A stretch of 64,000 nucleotides of DNA from CAMDPA01 sp965223035 (GCA_965223035.1 OZ244980.1:2790001-2854000), one strand, 5' to 3'; positions 51,860 through 61,080 are shown, counted from the first letter of the stretch. Notes: generated by a model not told the origin, from the sequence alone. Made by a program: numbers and translations.

Positions 51860-52888
51860 TCAGACTTGCGGAAGGGGTGGGCGTTTGATGATGGGTTCGA
51901 GATCGCCCGAGGCATCCATGGCCGGGTCGAAGATTTCGTGGGCCGCTACGATGCGTGGACTGAGCCCCTGGTCATAAACCCAGCGGCCGACGGCGTCGAG
52001 CGCGGGTCGGTTGGCTTGGTAGCCGTAGGCCCAGAAGTCATGGCCGAACACGCGCCAGTTTTCCTCGATGTGATCCAGTAGGAACGGCAGCGACAGATGC
52101 AGCGCATCGGTATCGTAAAGGCCCTCGATGGCCAGGTCCTTTGCTGCATTAAAGGCGGCGAACAAATTGCGCGCCGCCCAGGGGTTGGCGTCATAGACGT
52201 CGCGGCGCAGCACCACGGTATGCATGATCGGAAAGATGCCGGTGCGGCGATAATAGTCCTGCTCGACGGCCTTGTAATTCGGGAATAGCCGCGCGATGTG
52301 GTCTGCGCCGGAAAGAAAGGAGGGCGGCAAATAAATCGAGAACATCGCGTCCAACGCACCGCTCCGCATCATCTGCTCAAGCGTAGCCCCGGGAGGTAGG
52401 AACTCCAGCTTGATGCTCGCCGGCAGATTAAACGGCAACAACGGATTTTGAACGGGCGCCTCCATGCCACCCATGAACCAGTGCATGTCCTGCGCCTTGA
52501 CGCCGTAGTCGTCCTGCAGAAGGCCTTTGATGTAAACCAGGGCGGTCGAACCGTACTGGGTGGTCCCCACTCGCTTACCTTTGAGGTCCTCGGGCGATGT
52601 AATCCCGGCGCCGGTGCGAACGTAGATGCAAGAGTGTCGAAACAACTTGGACAGCGCCACGGGGATGGAGACGAACGGCGATTGGCCGTTGGCTGTGAGG
52701 ATCGTGTACGAGGCGAGCGAGAGTTCGGAGGCTTCGAACTCCTGGCGTTGCAGCATGCGCGGAAAGGTTTCGCGTGGCCGCATCGGCAGGATGTTGAGGT
52801 CGATACCCTGCGCCCGGACGCGGCCGTCCATCAGGGGTCGGACCCGATCATAATCGAGGCATGCGAGATTGACTTTGAGCTTGGACAT
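51860..52888 (-). CDS. 4,5-dihydroxyphthalate decarboxylase-like / substrate-binding-fold protein
   Basis: The 342-residue protein begins SKLKVNLACLDYDRVRPLMD and has YTILTANGQSPFVSIPVAL, RHSCIYVRTGAGITSPEDLK and GKRVGTTQYGSTALVYIKGL. These match the family of Pht5-type 4,5-dihydroxyphthalate decarboxylases, which has the periplasmic binding protein fold. No signal peptide is present, which favours an enzyme over a transporter component. ATG 52888 is chosen because the 68 preceding codons are family B repeat. It heads the minus-strand pair with the ferredoxin, divergent from the dioxygenase. Confidence 0.8.
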   Translation of the reverse strand: MSKLKVNLACLDYDRVRPLMDGRVRAQGIDLNILPMRPRETFPRMLQRQEFEASELSLASYTILTANGQSPFVSIPVALSKLFRHSCIYVRTGAGITSPEDLKGKRVGTTQYGSTALVYIKGLLQDDYGVKAQDMHWFMGGMEAPVQNPLLPFNLPASIKLEFLPPGATLEQMMRSGALDAMFSIYLPPSFLSGADHIARLFPNYKAVEQDYYRRTGIFPIMHTVVLRRDVYDANPWAARNLFAAFNAAKDLAIEGLYDTDALHLSLPFLLDHIEENWRVFGHDFWAYGYQANRPALDAVGRWVYDQGLSPRIVAAHEIFDPAMDASGDLEPIIKRPPLPQV

Positions 52889-52950
52889 AAAATTCGAATG
52901 GTTGGGTTGGCTCTGGTTGTGGCGCCTGGATGATCGACGCCAAGCGGGTT

Positions 52951-53040
52951 TCAGTGTGAGCTGGAACCATCCCGCCCCGACCCGGCCACCCAATGGCACG
53001 CTGGTGTGGGTGGCCGGGTGGAGGAGCCAGACGGCAAGGC
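52951..53040 (-). repeat. Family B repeat, copy B8 (inverted)
   Basis: GTGAGCTGGAACCATCCCGC, GACCCGGCCACCCAATGGC and TGTGGGTGGCCGGGTGGAGG give the B layout on the minus strand. It lies within the divergent promoter region (52889-53352) between the decarboxylase-like gene and the dioxygenase alpha gene. No regulator gene or clear operator was seen in the rest of that region. Confidence 0.85.
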
Positions 53041-53352
53041 TCAACCGCCGACGGCGGAATTGATCTGGAGCGCACACTGTGCCTGCGCTCAATCACTGTC
53101 GTGACCGGCCGTTGCCGGGTGGGCAGCACCGAACGTGAAGTCTTACGGCCTTTGTTTGGGGGGAGGCAAGCCGGCAGCTCAGACCACCGTCGAACGGCAC
53201 CACTCGCAAGCCCCTCGGTGGGCCCGGTCGATCCCTTGTTCGACAACGATTAGAGATATAAGATGTGGGGCACGGCGTCAGCGGTCCGTCCCGGTCCGTT
53301 GCGGTATGGACGCCGTGCGGTCGGGCCGATCGTCACTCAGGAGCCTTCACGC

Positions 53353-54654
53353 ATGAACTACTTGCCGTCGGACACCGAGTTCTATGTCGTCGAGGACAGG
53401 CAGAAGCAGGCCTTCTTTGTCAACCGTGAGGTGTTCGTGTCTGCGGACATCCACGAGCGGGAACAACGGCGGATTTTTGACCGCTGCTGGGTCTATGTCG
53501 GCCACGCCTCCGAGATCGCAAATCCCGGCGATTACCAAAGCCGACCGGTCGGTGGGCGTCCAGTGATCTTCTGTCGTGACCGTCAAGGCGAGGTTCACGC
53601 GCTGCTCAACTCATGCCGTCATCGCGGCGCCAAGGTGTGTCGCGAGCGCAGCGGCAACACCCGACAATTTTTCTGCATGTATCATGGCTGGTCCTACAAC
53701 ACGGACGGCTCGCTGAAGCAGGTGCCAGGTGAGGAGGCCTACGGGCCGAGCTTCGAGCGCGCGCAGTTGGGTCTGGTGCCGGTGCCGCGACTTGAATCCT
53801 ATCGCGATTTTTACTTTGCAAACTTCGATCCCGGTGCCGTTGCGCTCGACACCTATCTGGCCGGTGCCAAAGACTACATCGACTTGGTGGTCGACCAGTC
53901 GCCGTCGGGACGCATGCAGATCATCTCCGGCGTCCAGGAATACGACATCAAGGGCAACTGGAAGCTGATGGTGGAGAACAGTGTGGACGACTACCACCTG
54001 TTGGCGACCCACTCTACCTGGCTCAATTACATGCGCCATTCCGGCGTCAATACGTCGCCGCCGAAGGGGTCGGGTCTGTTGTTGCCGACCAAGGGGTTTG
54101 GCAAAGACCTCGGCAATGGCCATCTAACGACCGACAATCCCAACTTCCGGGGCCGGCCGGTCGCAAAATGGATTTCGGTGTACGGAGAGGAGTCCAAATC
54201 CGATATTGATGCGATCCGCGCCGAACTGGTCGAGCGGCTCGGTGAGGCGCGGGCGGCACGCGTTGCCGACACCAATCGCAACCTGTCGATCTTCCCCAAC
54301 CTGGTGATCAACGACGGGTCATCGGTGACTGTTCGCCATTTCTATCCGCTAGCGCCCGATCGCATGCGCGTCGTCGCCTGGGCGCTGGGGCCGGTGGAGG
54401 AGACCGAGGCGCAGCGTGCCCGGCGACTGCATGCGTTCTTAACGTTCTACGGACCAGGCAGCTTCGCCACGCCCGACGACATCGCCGCGTTGGAGGCCGC
54501 CCAGGAGGGGTATGCCGCCTATCGCGAGGTGCCATGGAACGATATGTCGCGTGGCATGGCAAAAGCGCCGGATGAAGAGCAGCTGCACACCGACGAAGGG
54601 CATCTGCGGGTGTTTTGGCGGAAATGGAGCGAATTGATGGAACGGCGAGGCTGA
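53353..54654 (+). CDS. Aromatic ring-hydroxylating dioxygenase, alpha (large) subunit
   Basis: The 433-residue subunit has an N-terminal Rieske domain with ligands in NSCRHRGAKVC and CMYHGWSY (about residues 88-118). The C-terminal catalytic domain has the non-heme iron motif VDDYHLLATHSTW (about residues 211-223), whose Asp and two His fit the 2-His-1-carboxylate facial triad. It dihydroxylates an aromatic acid or hydrocarbon using O2 and electrons from the ferredoxin. ATG 53353 starts the conserved region. The beta subunit gene follows after 3 bp. Confidence 0.94.
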   Translation: MNYLPSDTEFYVVEDRQKQAFFVNREVFVSADIHEREQRRIFDRCWVYVGHASEIANPGDYQSRPVGGRPVIFCRDRQGEVHALLNSCRHRGAKVCRERSGNTRQFFCMYHGWSYNTDGSLKQVPGEEAYGPSFERAQLGLVPVPRLESYRDFYFANFDPGAVALDTYLAGAKDYIDLVVDQSPSGRMQIISGVQEYDIKGNWKLMVENSVDDYHLLATHSTWLNYMRHSGVNTSPPKGSGLLLPTKGFGKDLGNGHLTTDNPNFRGRPVAKWISVYGEESKSDIDAIRAELVERLGEARAARVADTNRNLSIFPNLVINDGSSVTVRHFYPLAPDRMRVVAWALGPVEETEAQRARRLHAFLTFYGPGSFATPDDIAALEAAQEGYAAYREVPWNDMSRGMAKAPDEEQLHTDEGHLRVFWRKWSELMERRG

Positions 54655-54657
54655 TCG

Positions 54658-55170
54658 ATGACGGCTGCAGTGGCGACGTCGAACCGGGTTGAATTTTCCC
54701 GTTCGCAGGTGGAGGATCTGTTCTACCGCGAGGCCGAACTGCTTGACGGGTGGGACCTTGACGGCTGGCTCGGGCTGTTGACCGAGGATGCCATGTACTT
54801 GGTACCGCCCAACGAGTTGCCAGATGCCGATCACCGCTCCGCGCTGTTCATCGTCGCCGATGACATGGTGCGGCTCAAAGAGCGCATCATTCGGCTTAAG
54901 GATCCCAACTGCCATGCCGAGTATCCACGCTCGCGTACCCGGCGGCTGATCAGCAACGTGCGGGTCAGCGACATCGACGGCGACACGGCGACGGCCCATG
55001 CCAACTTCATCGTCTATCGCCACCGCCGTCACGAACAACCGCGGGTGTTCTCCGGCTATTATCGCTATCGCCTGCGCCGCGTCGGCGACGCGCTCAAGAT
55101 CGCCGAGCGGCGTGCGGTCATGGATGCGGAAGAGCTGGGCCCACTGGGCACGGTGAGCTTCATTCTCTGA
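54658..55170 (+). CDS. Aromatic ring-hydroxylating dioxygenase, beta (small) subunit
   Basis: The 170-residue protein has the cone-like NTF2 fold of ring-hydroxylating beta subunits: SQVEDLFYREAELLDGWDLD, GWLGLLTEDAMYLVP, HAEYPRSRTRRLISNV and YYRYRLRRVGDALKIAERR. Beta subunits stabilise the alpha3beta3 hexamer. ATG 54658 is 3 bp after the alpha stop, indicating cotranscription. A degenerate family A repeat follows. Confidence 0.93.
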   Translation: MTAAVATSNRVEFSRSQVEDLFYREAELLDGWDLDGWLGLLTEDAMYLVPPNELPDADHRSALFIVADDMVRLKERIIRLKDPNCHAEYPRSRTRRLISNVRVSDIDGDTATAHANFIVYRHRRHEQPRVFSGYYRYRLRRVGDALKIAERRAVMDAEELGPLGTVSFIL

Positions 55171-55185
55171 TGCGGCGCGCTGCGA

Positions 55186-55308
55186 GGGTTCATCGCAAGC
55201 GGGACGATCCCGATCAAAAGCAGAACGTGGCTCACCACTTTAGGCGCGATCATCATCGTGCTTAAATGGGAGCCGGCTTTGCGGTTCCCATCTAAGACAC
55301 GAATCTAG
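55186..55308 (+). repeat. Family A repeat, degenerate copy A12
   Basis: CGGGACGATCCCGATCAAAA, GCAGAACGTGGCTCACCACT, TTAGGCGCGATCATC and the second hairpin GGGAGCCGGCTTTGCGGTTCCC with AATCTAG end are recognisable. The first arm of hairpin 1 is lost. It lies between the dioxygenase beta gene and the NDUFS4-type gene. Confidence 0.78.
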
Positions 55309-55353
55309 ATAGGGCTGGACGGCAACAGTCGTTTGCCACGGTGGAGACAGACG

Positions 55354-55659
55354 ATGAGCGTGCGCATTTACAAGCCGGCCAAAACGGCGATGCAATCCGG
55401 CCTCGCGCGGACCAAGGAATGGGTGTTGGACTATGACCCGGCGATCGCGCGCGAGATCGATCCGCTGATGGGATGGACTAGCTCTTCCGACATGCGCGCC
55501 CAGATCAGGCTTGAGTTTGCCACCAAGGAAGAAGCGATTGGCTATGCCGAGCGCAACCGGTTGGCCTACCGTGTGGTCGAGCCCAGCCCGCGCGAGCCTG
55601 TGCGCAAGTCTTACGCCGATAACTTCAAGTTCGGACGGCTGGGCTCTTGGACGCATTGA
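55354..55659 (+). CDS. NDUFS4-type complex I accessory protein (ETC complex I subunit region)
   Basis: The 101-residue protein MSVRIYKPAKTAMQSGLART then WVLDYDP, MGWTSSSDMRAQIRLEF and KSYADNFKFGR matches the 18-kDa (NDUFS4) accessory subunit of NADH dehydrogenase. This subunit is shared by mitochondria and alphaproteobacteria. It acts at the matrix/cytoplasmic side of complex I. The gene is alone, away from nuo genes, which is usual in this class. ATG 55354 has GGAGAC upstream; the start at 55333 is less likely. Confidence 0.9.
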   Translation: MSVRIYKPAKTAMQSGLARTKEWVLDYDPAIAREIDPLMGWTSSSDMRAQIRLEFATKEEAIGYAERNRLAYRVVEPSPREPVRKSYADNFKFGRLGSWTH

Positions 55660-55804
55660 GCCGCCGGCGCCTGACCCGAGCACCAGTTTGTCGCGTCGGC
55701 AAAGCGCAGCCCCTATCCCGTGCGCTGGCATGATATCCTATCATGGCATCGCTCCGATCAGGGTGCGGGCTTTGTGCGAACGGTTCTGTCCATAGCGCTT
55801 CAGA

Positions 55805-55968
55805 CTTAGAGCAACCCGCCTCTCATCGGGATCATTCCGGTCCCGATGAGAGGCGGGTTGCTCACCATTTTAGGAGCGATCATCCTTGTGCCCCAACTTG
55901 TGCCGCAAATTGCAACCGGCCTGGCGGTTCCAATTTAAGCACGATGATCGCTCTTAAAGTTGCTCTAG
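55805..55968 (+). repeat. Family A repeat, divergent copy A13
   Basis: The hairpin 1 inner stem carries compensating changes (CCTCTCATCGGGATC...GATGAGAGG), and the two-hairpin plan remains, with a duplicated ACTTTAGG-type spacer. It abuts B9, another A/B pair. Confidence 0.82.
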
Positions 55969-55969
55969 C

Positions 55970-56060
55970 TGGAAGCGCCGGGCCGGCCCGCCCGCGCCAG
56001 GCCACCCACACAAGCAGGCCAGGGGACGGCCTGGCCGGGAGCGGGAGGGTTCCAGCTCAC
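55970..56060 (+). repeat. Family B repeat, copy B9
   Basis: GCCGGCCCGCCCGCGCCAGG, CCACCCACACAAGC and CGGCCTGGCCGGGAGCGGGA with the GGTTCCAGCTCACT end are recognisable. The CGCCTAAGG box is not clear. It lies 11 bp from the gltA stop. Confidence 0.78.
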
Positions 56061-56071
56061 TCCGCGATGCA

Positions 56072-57400
56072 TCAGTCGCGTTTTGACATGGGAACGAATT
56101 CCCGTGATCCAGAGCCGATATAGAGCTGGCGCGGGCGGCCGATTTTTTGCTCCGGGTCCTCGATCATCTCTTTCCACTGGGCGATCCAGCCGACCGTTCG
56201 GGCGACGGCGAACAGCACGGTGAACATGTCCTCGGGGAAGCCCAAGGCCTTGAGCGTGATGCCGGAATAGTAGTCGACGTTGGGATAAAGCTTCTTCTCG
56301 ATGAAGTACTCGTCCTCCAACGCGATCCGCTCTAGCTCGATTGCAACCTTCAGCAACGGGTCGTTGCGGATACCAAGGTGGTCGAGCACCTCGTGGGCGG
56401 TCTGTTGCATCACCTTTGCGCGTGGGTCGTAGTTCTTGTAAACGCGGTGGCCGAATCCCATCAGCCGGATGCCGGAGCTCTTGTCTTTGACCTGTTTGAC
56501 GTAGTCGTTGACCTGATCGACCGTGCCGATTTCCTTCAGCATGTTGAGGCAGGCTTCATTGGCGCCACCGTGAGCCGGTCCCCACAGACAAGCGATGCCA
56601 GCCGCGATACAGGCGAACGGATTGGCGCCGGAGGACCCCGCCAATCGCACCGTCGAGGTCGACGCATTCTGCTCATGGTCGGCATGCAAAATGAAAATCT
56701 TATCGAGCGCACGCGACAAAACCGGATCGACGTTATAGGGCTCGCAGGGGACCGCGAAGCACATCTGCAGGAAGTTGGAGGTGTAATCCAGGTCGTTGCG
56801 CGGGTAGATGAAGGGTTGCCCGATCGCATATTTATGGGCCATGGCGGCAATCGTTGGCATTTTCGCGATCAAGCGATGCTGGGCGATCATGCGCTGCGTC
56901 GCGTCGGTGATATCCGTGGAGTCATGGTAAAACGCCGATAGCGCACCGACCGTGCCGCACATGATCGCCATTGGATGCGCATCGCGGCGATAGCCACGGA
57001 AGAACTGCGTCATTTGCTCATGCACCATCGTATGCCGGGTGATGGTGTTGGAGAATTGCTCGTATTGCGCCTTGTCGGGCAATTCTCCATGCAGCAGCAA
57101 ATAGCAGGTTTCTACGAAGTTGGAGTGGTCGGCGAGCTGGTCGATCGGATAGCCGCGATATAATAAGACGCCCTCGTCGCCATCGATGTAGGTGATCTTG
57201 GACGAACAATTGGCGGTCGAGACAAACCCCGGATCGTAGGTGAAACAGCCGGTGTTGGCATAAAGCCGTCCGATGTCGATCACATCGGGTCCGAGCGTTC
57301 CAGATCGCACCGGCATTTGTACGTTGCGATTGCCACTGAGTTCGATGGTGGCGTGCTTGCCATTGGCTTCAGCGTCTGCGGTGTCGTGGTTCCTGCTCAT
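56072..57400 (-). CDS. gltA: Citrate synthase
   Basis: The 442-residue enzyme condenses acetyl-CoA and oxaloacetate. Conserved elements are HADHEQNASTSTVRLAGSSG, GPAHGGANEACLNMLKEIG and MGFGHRVYKNYDPRAKVMQ, which hold the catalytic His residues, plus the C-terminal DYYSGITLKALGFP. The length and N-terminus (VMQTAHEVL region; ELSGNRNVQMPVRSGTLGPD) fit the proteobacterial type II enzyme. It seems to stand alone, not in the usual lpx-gltA neighbourhood, which lies about 42 kb away. Confidence 0.96.
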   Translation of the reverse strand: MSRNHDTADAEANGKHATIELSGNRNVQMPVRSGTLGPDVIDIGRLYANTGCFTYDPGFVSTANCSSKITYIDGDEGVLLYRGYPIDQLADHSNFVETCYLLLHGELPDKAQYEQFSNTITRHTMVHEQMTQFFRGYRRDAHPMAIMCGTVGALSAFYHDSTDITDATQRMIAQHRLIAKMPTIAAMAHKYAIGQPFIYPRNDLDYTSNFLQMCFAVPCEPYNVDPVLSRALDKIFILHADHEQNASTSTVRLAGSSGANPFACIAAGIACLWGPAHGGANEACLNMLKEIGTVDQVNDYVKQVKDKSSGIRLMGFGHRVYKNYDPRAKVMQQTAHEVLDHLGIRNDPLLKVAIELERIALEDEYFIEKKLYPNVDYYSGITLKALGFPEDMFTVLFAVARTVGWIAQWKEMIEDPEQKIGRPRQLYIGSGSREFVPMSKRD

Positions 57401-57594
57401 GGCCTATCCTTTCGTCCGCTCCGCTGGGCACCGTCAGCCGTTCGCTCGCGCAAAGGACGCGCTCGACGGCGGCTGGGCATGGCCGTCACCTAAGCCTCCC
57501 TAGACCACAATTGCCATCGCGACAAGACGGCACAAGGGCTGATCGAGACGCTGTGTTGCCGGTGGCTGTGCTGGTGATTAACACGGTCGCCGGG

Positions 57595-58653
57595 CTAACC
57601 GATAGGGCCGTGCGGCGAGCGAGTGCCGGCCGAGTGCTGCCCGAAGCGCTGGCGCCAGGCGGGAGGGCCTTGCCAAGCCGGGCCTGGTATGTCGGCCAGA
57701 TAAACCGCCCGGGCGATGGCCCTGGCCAGGCAGTCGGCCGCGCTCGCCTGCAATGCAATCAGATCGTGCAGCGGATCGGCGAGCGCTTGCCTGCCGGTTG
57801 AAACGGCGAAAACCGTGTCGCCGTCCATCAGCGCGTGGGACAGGCGCAGGCCCCGGGCCAGTCCGGCACTGGCCGAGATCGCGGTGCGGTGGACCTGAGC
57901 AATCGATAGATCTGCGTCGGTGGCGATACAAGCCAGAGTCGTCGAGGGGCGCGGGACGTGCTGCCCCTTCCAGCTTGGCTGTTGGCGTTGGGCACTCGGC
58001 CAGCCTGTGGGTGGCGCGAGCCCGCCGAACTCATCGCCTTGCTCGAGCGGGCCGGCCCAGAACTGTGGGCCCTCTCCGATCAGCGCGGAGCCCAACGCAT
58101 TGACGATGACCAGGGCCGCGACGCGGATGCCGGCGATCGTTACCGCGCTCGCTGAGCCCAGTCCGCCTTTGAGGTCGGCGGTGCTTGCCCCCATGCCCGC
58201 GCCGACACTGCCAAGCGCGAATCCCTCGGCCTGAGCGGCCTGGCAGGCCGAATAACCAAGCTCCCGATAGGGTGCAAACCGGCCCCAGTCCTTGTCACCG
58301 CCATTGAGCAGATCAAAGCAGACGGCCGAGGGGACGATCGGCACCTTCATCGGACCCACCGGGAACCCGCGGTTTTGTGCCCGCAGCCAGGCCTGCGCAC
58401 CACTCGCGGCGTCCAAGCCAAACCCAGAGCCGCCGCTCAGCACGATGGCGTCGATGCCACCGACGAGGCCGCCGGGTTGCAGGCAACTGAGATCGCGGCC
58501 AGCAGGGGCGCCGCCGACCACCGCCACGGACGCGACCGCCGGTTGGTCGAACAGAACCGCCGTCACGCCACTCATCAGCTGAGCGTCGTGAGCGTTGCCG
58601 ACGCGGACGCCAGCGATGTCGGTCAGCAGATTGCGCATGCTCGCTTGGCTCAT
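57595..58653 (-). CDS. P1-family (DmpA-like, S58) aminopeptidase
   Basis: The 352-residue protein shows LLTDIAGVRVGNAHDAQLMS at the N-terminus, GGIDAIVLSGGSGFGLDAAS, FPVGPMKVPIVPSAVCFDL and the GSVGAGMGASTADLKGGLGS motif with ALVIVNALGSALIGEG. This is the pattern of P1 peptidases, which are autoprocessed N-terminal nucleophile enzymes that release amino-terminal residues from D- or beta-aminopeptides. ATG 58653 fits the family length; the frame to 58791 is not needed. Confidence 0.88.
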   Translation of the reverse strand: MSQASMRNLLTDIAGVRVGNAHDAQLMSGVTAVLFDQPAVASVAVVGGAPAGRDLSCLQPGGLVGGIDAIVLSGGSGFGLDAASGAQAWLRAQNRGFPVGPMKVPIVPSAVCFDLLNGGDKDWGRFAPYRELGYSACQAAQAEGFALGSVGAGMGASTADLKGGLGSASAVTIAGIRVAALVIVNALGSALIGEGPQFWAGPLEQGDEFGGLAPPTGWPSAQRQQPSWKGQHVPRPSTTLACIATDADLSIAQVHRTAISASAGLARGLRLSHALMDGDTVFAVSTGRQALADPLHDLIALQASAADCLARAIARAVYLADIPGPAWQGPPAWRQRFGQHSAGTRSPHGPIG

Positions 58654-58950
58654 GGGGCGATGTTCGTGAGGCACGTCTCGGCCGATCCAGCCCACATTGA
58701 AACGCTTTACCTGGGAAAAGGATATATGCCCAGTTCGAAATCTCCAGAATGAGACTGCGCGATTAGCTCGGTGATTTCCCTGCCTCCACACACAGCGTTT
58801 CTCGCGCCATATTTACGTTTAGCAGCGATGGTGTGTGTGCCCTGAGTTTCAACGTTCTATGGCTTGTCCGAAGTGACGGGTCGCCGCCGGGCGATCTCCT
58901 GATACGGGCCGCTGACCATCGTCTGTCAGTCGTTTTAAAAGGAGAGCAAA

Positions 58951-59157
58951 ATGGGTCGATTGGCCGACCACGTCGATGAGGAAACGTTGAAGCTGTTGGC
59001 GGGGCTCGATGAGGCACAGGATTTGCGCACATCGTGGGCTGCGCTCAGGCAGCGCATCGACCAGCTGCGGAGTTCGGGGCACGATGTGCCTCAGGTGTTG
59101 GTGGACGCGGAGCGGCGCGTCATCGGCGAGTGCATGGCCCAGAGTCAGGGTCGCTGA
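58951..59157 (+). CDS. Small uncharacterised protein (68 aa)
   Basis: The protein MGRLADHVDEETLKLLAGLD continues through an amphipathic helix (SWAALRQRIDQLRSSGHDVP) to QVLVDAERRVIGECMAQSQ. A perfect AAAGGAGAG lies 7 bp upstream of ATG 58951, so translation is very likely. No domain is recognised. It lies divergent from the P1 peptidase across about 300 bp with no other gene in it. Confidence 0.75.
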   Translation: MGRLADHVDEETLKLLAGLDEAQDLRTSWAALRQRIDQLRSSGHDVPQVLVDAERRVIGECMAQSQGR

Positions 59158-59165
59158 TCCCACCG

Positions 59166-59304
59166 CTAGAGCAACCTGCTTTTCATCAGAACCCGAACGG
59201 TCCGGATGAACAGCAAAACGTTGCTCGCCACTTTGAGCGCGATTCTCTTCGTGCCTCAAATGGGAACCGGATTTGCGGTTCCCATTTGAGGCACGAAGAT
59301 CTAG
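59166..59304 (+). repeat. Family A repeat, full-length copy A14
   Basis: This full two-hairpin copy has substituted stems that keep pairing in hairpin 2 (CTCAAATGGGAACCG and CGGTTCCCATTTGAG), which suggests selection for base pairing. It starts 8 bp after the stop of the 68-residue gene. Confidence 0.88.
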
Positions 59305-59313
59305 GGCTTCTGC

Positions 59314-59350
59314 AAGCGCCCGTACCGCGAGGCACGGGCGCTTTATTATT
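59314..59350 (+). terminator. Rho-independent terminator
   Basis: AAGCGCCCGT and ACGGGCGCTT form a 10-bp stem with a 10-nt loop followed by TATTATT. It lies just after repeat A14, downstream of the small gene at 58951. Confidence 0.8.
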
Positions 59351-59362
59351 CCATCAGCGCAG

Positions 59363-59465
59363 CCCGCCGGACCGTTTTCCGCCCTGGGTCGAAGCGCCGT
59401 GCCGGCCACCCAGACCAGCGTGCGATGGGGTGGCCGGGCGGGGGGAGCACGCTGCTTCCAGACAC
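59363..59465 (+). repeat. Family B repeat, copy B10
   Basis: GCCGGACCG, GCCGGCCACCCAGACCAGCG and GGGGTGGCCGGGCGGGGGGA with a degenerate GCTTCCAGACAC end are present between the terminator and the livK stop. Confidence 0.72.
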
Positions 59466-59549
59466 GCTCAAACACTGCAATCCCTGCTGTAGGTTGTAAG
59501 GCCGGTGCGCAGGGCTGGAACGGATGACGGGGATTGGCTTCCCCCTCAC

Positions 59550-60665
59550 TCAATTGAGCTGGGCATAGTTGCCGTCTTTCCACTCATACACGGTGTACGG
59601 GGGCAAGCTGGGGTCGCCCTTGGCGTTGAACTTAAAATCACCGATCACCGTGTTGAAGGACATTTTGTTGAGCTGGGCGAGCACCGCGCGGGTATCAAAC
59701 GAATTCGCCGCCGCGGCGGCCTGGGCCCAGGATTGAATCGCAGCATAGGTGTAAAGAACATAACCCTCTGGATCGATGCCTTTGGCCTTGAAGCGCGCCA
59801 CCACTTCGGCTGCGGCCGGGTTCTTGCGCGGGTCCGGCGAGAACGTCATCAGTGTCCCGTTGCCGGCTTTGCCGGTAATCTGCCAAAATTCTTGGGTGAC
59901 CAGCGCATCGCCACCGACCAAGCGTGTTGGCATGCCCTGCTCGCGCATCTGCCGGATGATAAGCCCACCCTCAGTGTGGTAGCCGCCGAGGTAGACGATC
60001 TCAATGCCCCGTGATTTCAGCTTGCTGACGAGGGCACGGTAATCCTTCTCACCCGCGGTATAGGCCTCATACATGGTTTCTTTGACACCTGCGGCATTCA
60101 TCGCCTTGCGGGTCTCATCCGCCAGCCCTTTGCCGTAAGCCGTTTTGTCGTGCAGGATCGCAATCTTCTTGTCCTTGAAGCGCTGGGCCAAATAGCTGCC
60201 GGCGACGCCACCTTGCTGGTCATCACGGCCGCACACGCGGAATACGTTGGGGCCGGCCCGCTCATCGGTCAGCTTTGGGTTGGTGGAAGCCGGAGAAATC
60301 TGGATGATCCCTTCATCCGCGTAAACGCGGGAGGCAGGGATCGAGGAGCCGGAGCAAAAATGGCCAGCCACGAATTTGACCCCGCGCGCGGCCAACCGGC
60401 CAGCGGCGGAGACCGCTTGCTTGGGATCGCACGCGTCATCCTCGATCGACAGCACAAGTTGCCGCCCGTTGACGCCACCGGCCGCGTTGATGTCGGCCAC
60501 GGCCATTTCGGCGCCGGCTTTGAACTGTGCACCGAATGAGGCATATTGACCAGTCATCGGACCGATGGCGGCGATGGGAATGGCGCGTTGAGCCGATGCG
60601 AGTGAGACCGCGGCGCTGGTTGCGGCGATGAACGCCATCAGCGCGGTGAGGGACCTGCTTATCAT
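59550..60665 (-). CDS. livK: Branched-chain amino acid ABC transporter substrate-binding protein
   Basis: The 371-residue protein has a signal peptide (TALMAFIAATSAAVSLASA) and the type I periplasmic binding fold of LivK: PIAAIGPMTGQYASFGAQFK, AVADINAAGGVNGRQLVLSI, DDACDPKQAVSAAGRL, GHFCSGSSIPAS and YDKTAYGKGLADE-type residues. It delivers a branched-chain amino acid or amide to the membrane complex. The ATPase genes livF and livG lie on the same strand 2.2 kb upstream, with two pilin genes inserted on the opposite strand between. Confidence 0.93.
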   Translation of the reverse strand: MISRSLTALMAFIAATSAAVSLASAQRAIPIAAIGPMTGQYASFGAQFKAGAEMAVADINAAGGVNGRQLVLSIEDDACDPKQAVSAAGRLAARGVKFVAGHFCSGSSIPASRVYADEGIIQISPASTNPKLTDERAGPNVFRVCGRDDQQGGVAGSYLAQRFKDKKIAILHDKTAYGKGLADETRKAMNAAGVKETMYEAYTAGEKDYRALVSKLKSRGIEIVYLGGYHTEGGLIIRQMREQGMPTRLVGGDALVTQEFWQITGKAGNGTLMTFSPDPRKNPAAAEVVARFKAKGIDPEGYVLYTYAAIQSWAQAAAAANSFDTRAVLAQLNKMSFNTVIGDFKFNAKGDPSLPPYTVYEWKDGNYAQLN

Positions 60666-60691
60666 CTTGGAGCCTCCTAAAGCGATTCAGG

Positions 60692-60775
60692 TGTTGCTGG
60701 AGCCATCCCGCTTCTCGCCCGGCCACCCGATGGCAAATTCGATGGGTGGCCGGATGGGGGCGCAGGCTGGCACTG
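60692..60775 (-). repeat. Family B repeat, copy B11 (inverted)
   Basis: GCTGGAGCCATCCCGCTTCT, GCCCGGCCACCCGATGGC and GGGTGGCCGGATGGGG mark the copy in the livK upstream region. Confidence 0.78.
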
Positions 60776-61004
60776 CCGATCGACGCAAGGCGGTGCTATC
60801 CAGAACACGTTTCAAGCATGCCGGACCGGATCGCACGCGCAGGCGTGGACCCGAACGATCTGGGAGAGGTGTGTAGCATAGGGGAGGTGGCAGAACCGCG
60901 GCAAGAGGGAGCTGATACGTGGCGGGGGCGGAACGGATCCGGATTCGGAGGCGAATGTCGGTTCGGTGCCCGACCTTGAACGTTTTACAGGAGCTCAAAC
61001 CCTC

Positions 61005-61080
61005 CCGCCGATTCGGCCATCCATTAGCACGTGTTGGCATCGCCGGGGGCAGCGGGCCAAACAACCGCTTCCGCCCTGGC
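61005..61080 (-). repeat. Family B repeat, decayed copy B12
   Basis: CCCTCCCGCCGATTCGGCCA, TCCATTAGCACGTG and CGCCGGGGGCAGCGGGCC keep the layout but the core arms are substituted. It lies 24 bp from repeat A15. Confidence 0.55.

Noticed and set aside
53263..53352. N-terminal extension of the dioxygenase alpha subunit
   Set aside because: The 30 extra residues have no family counterpart. ATG 53353 begins the conserved protein.
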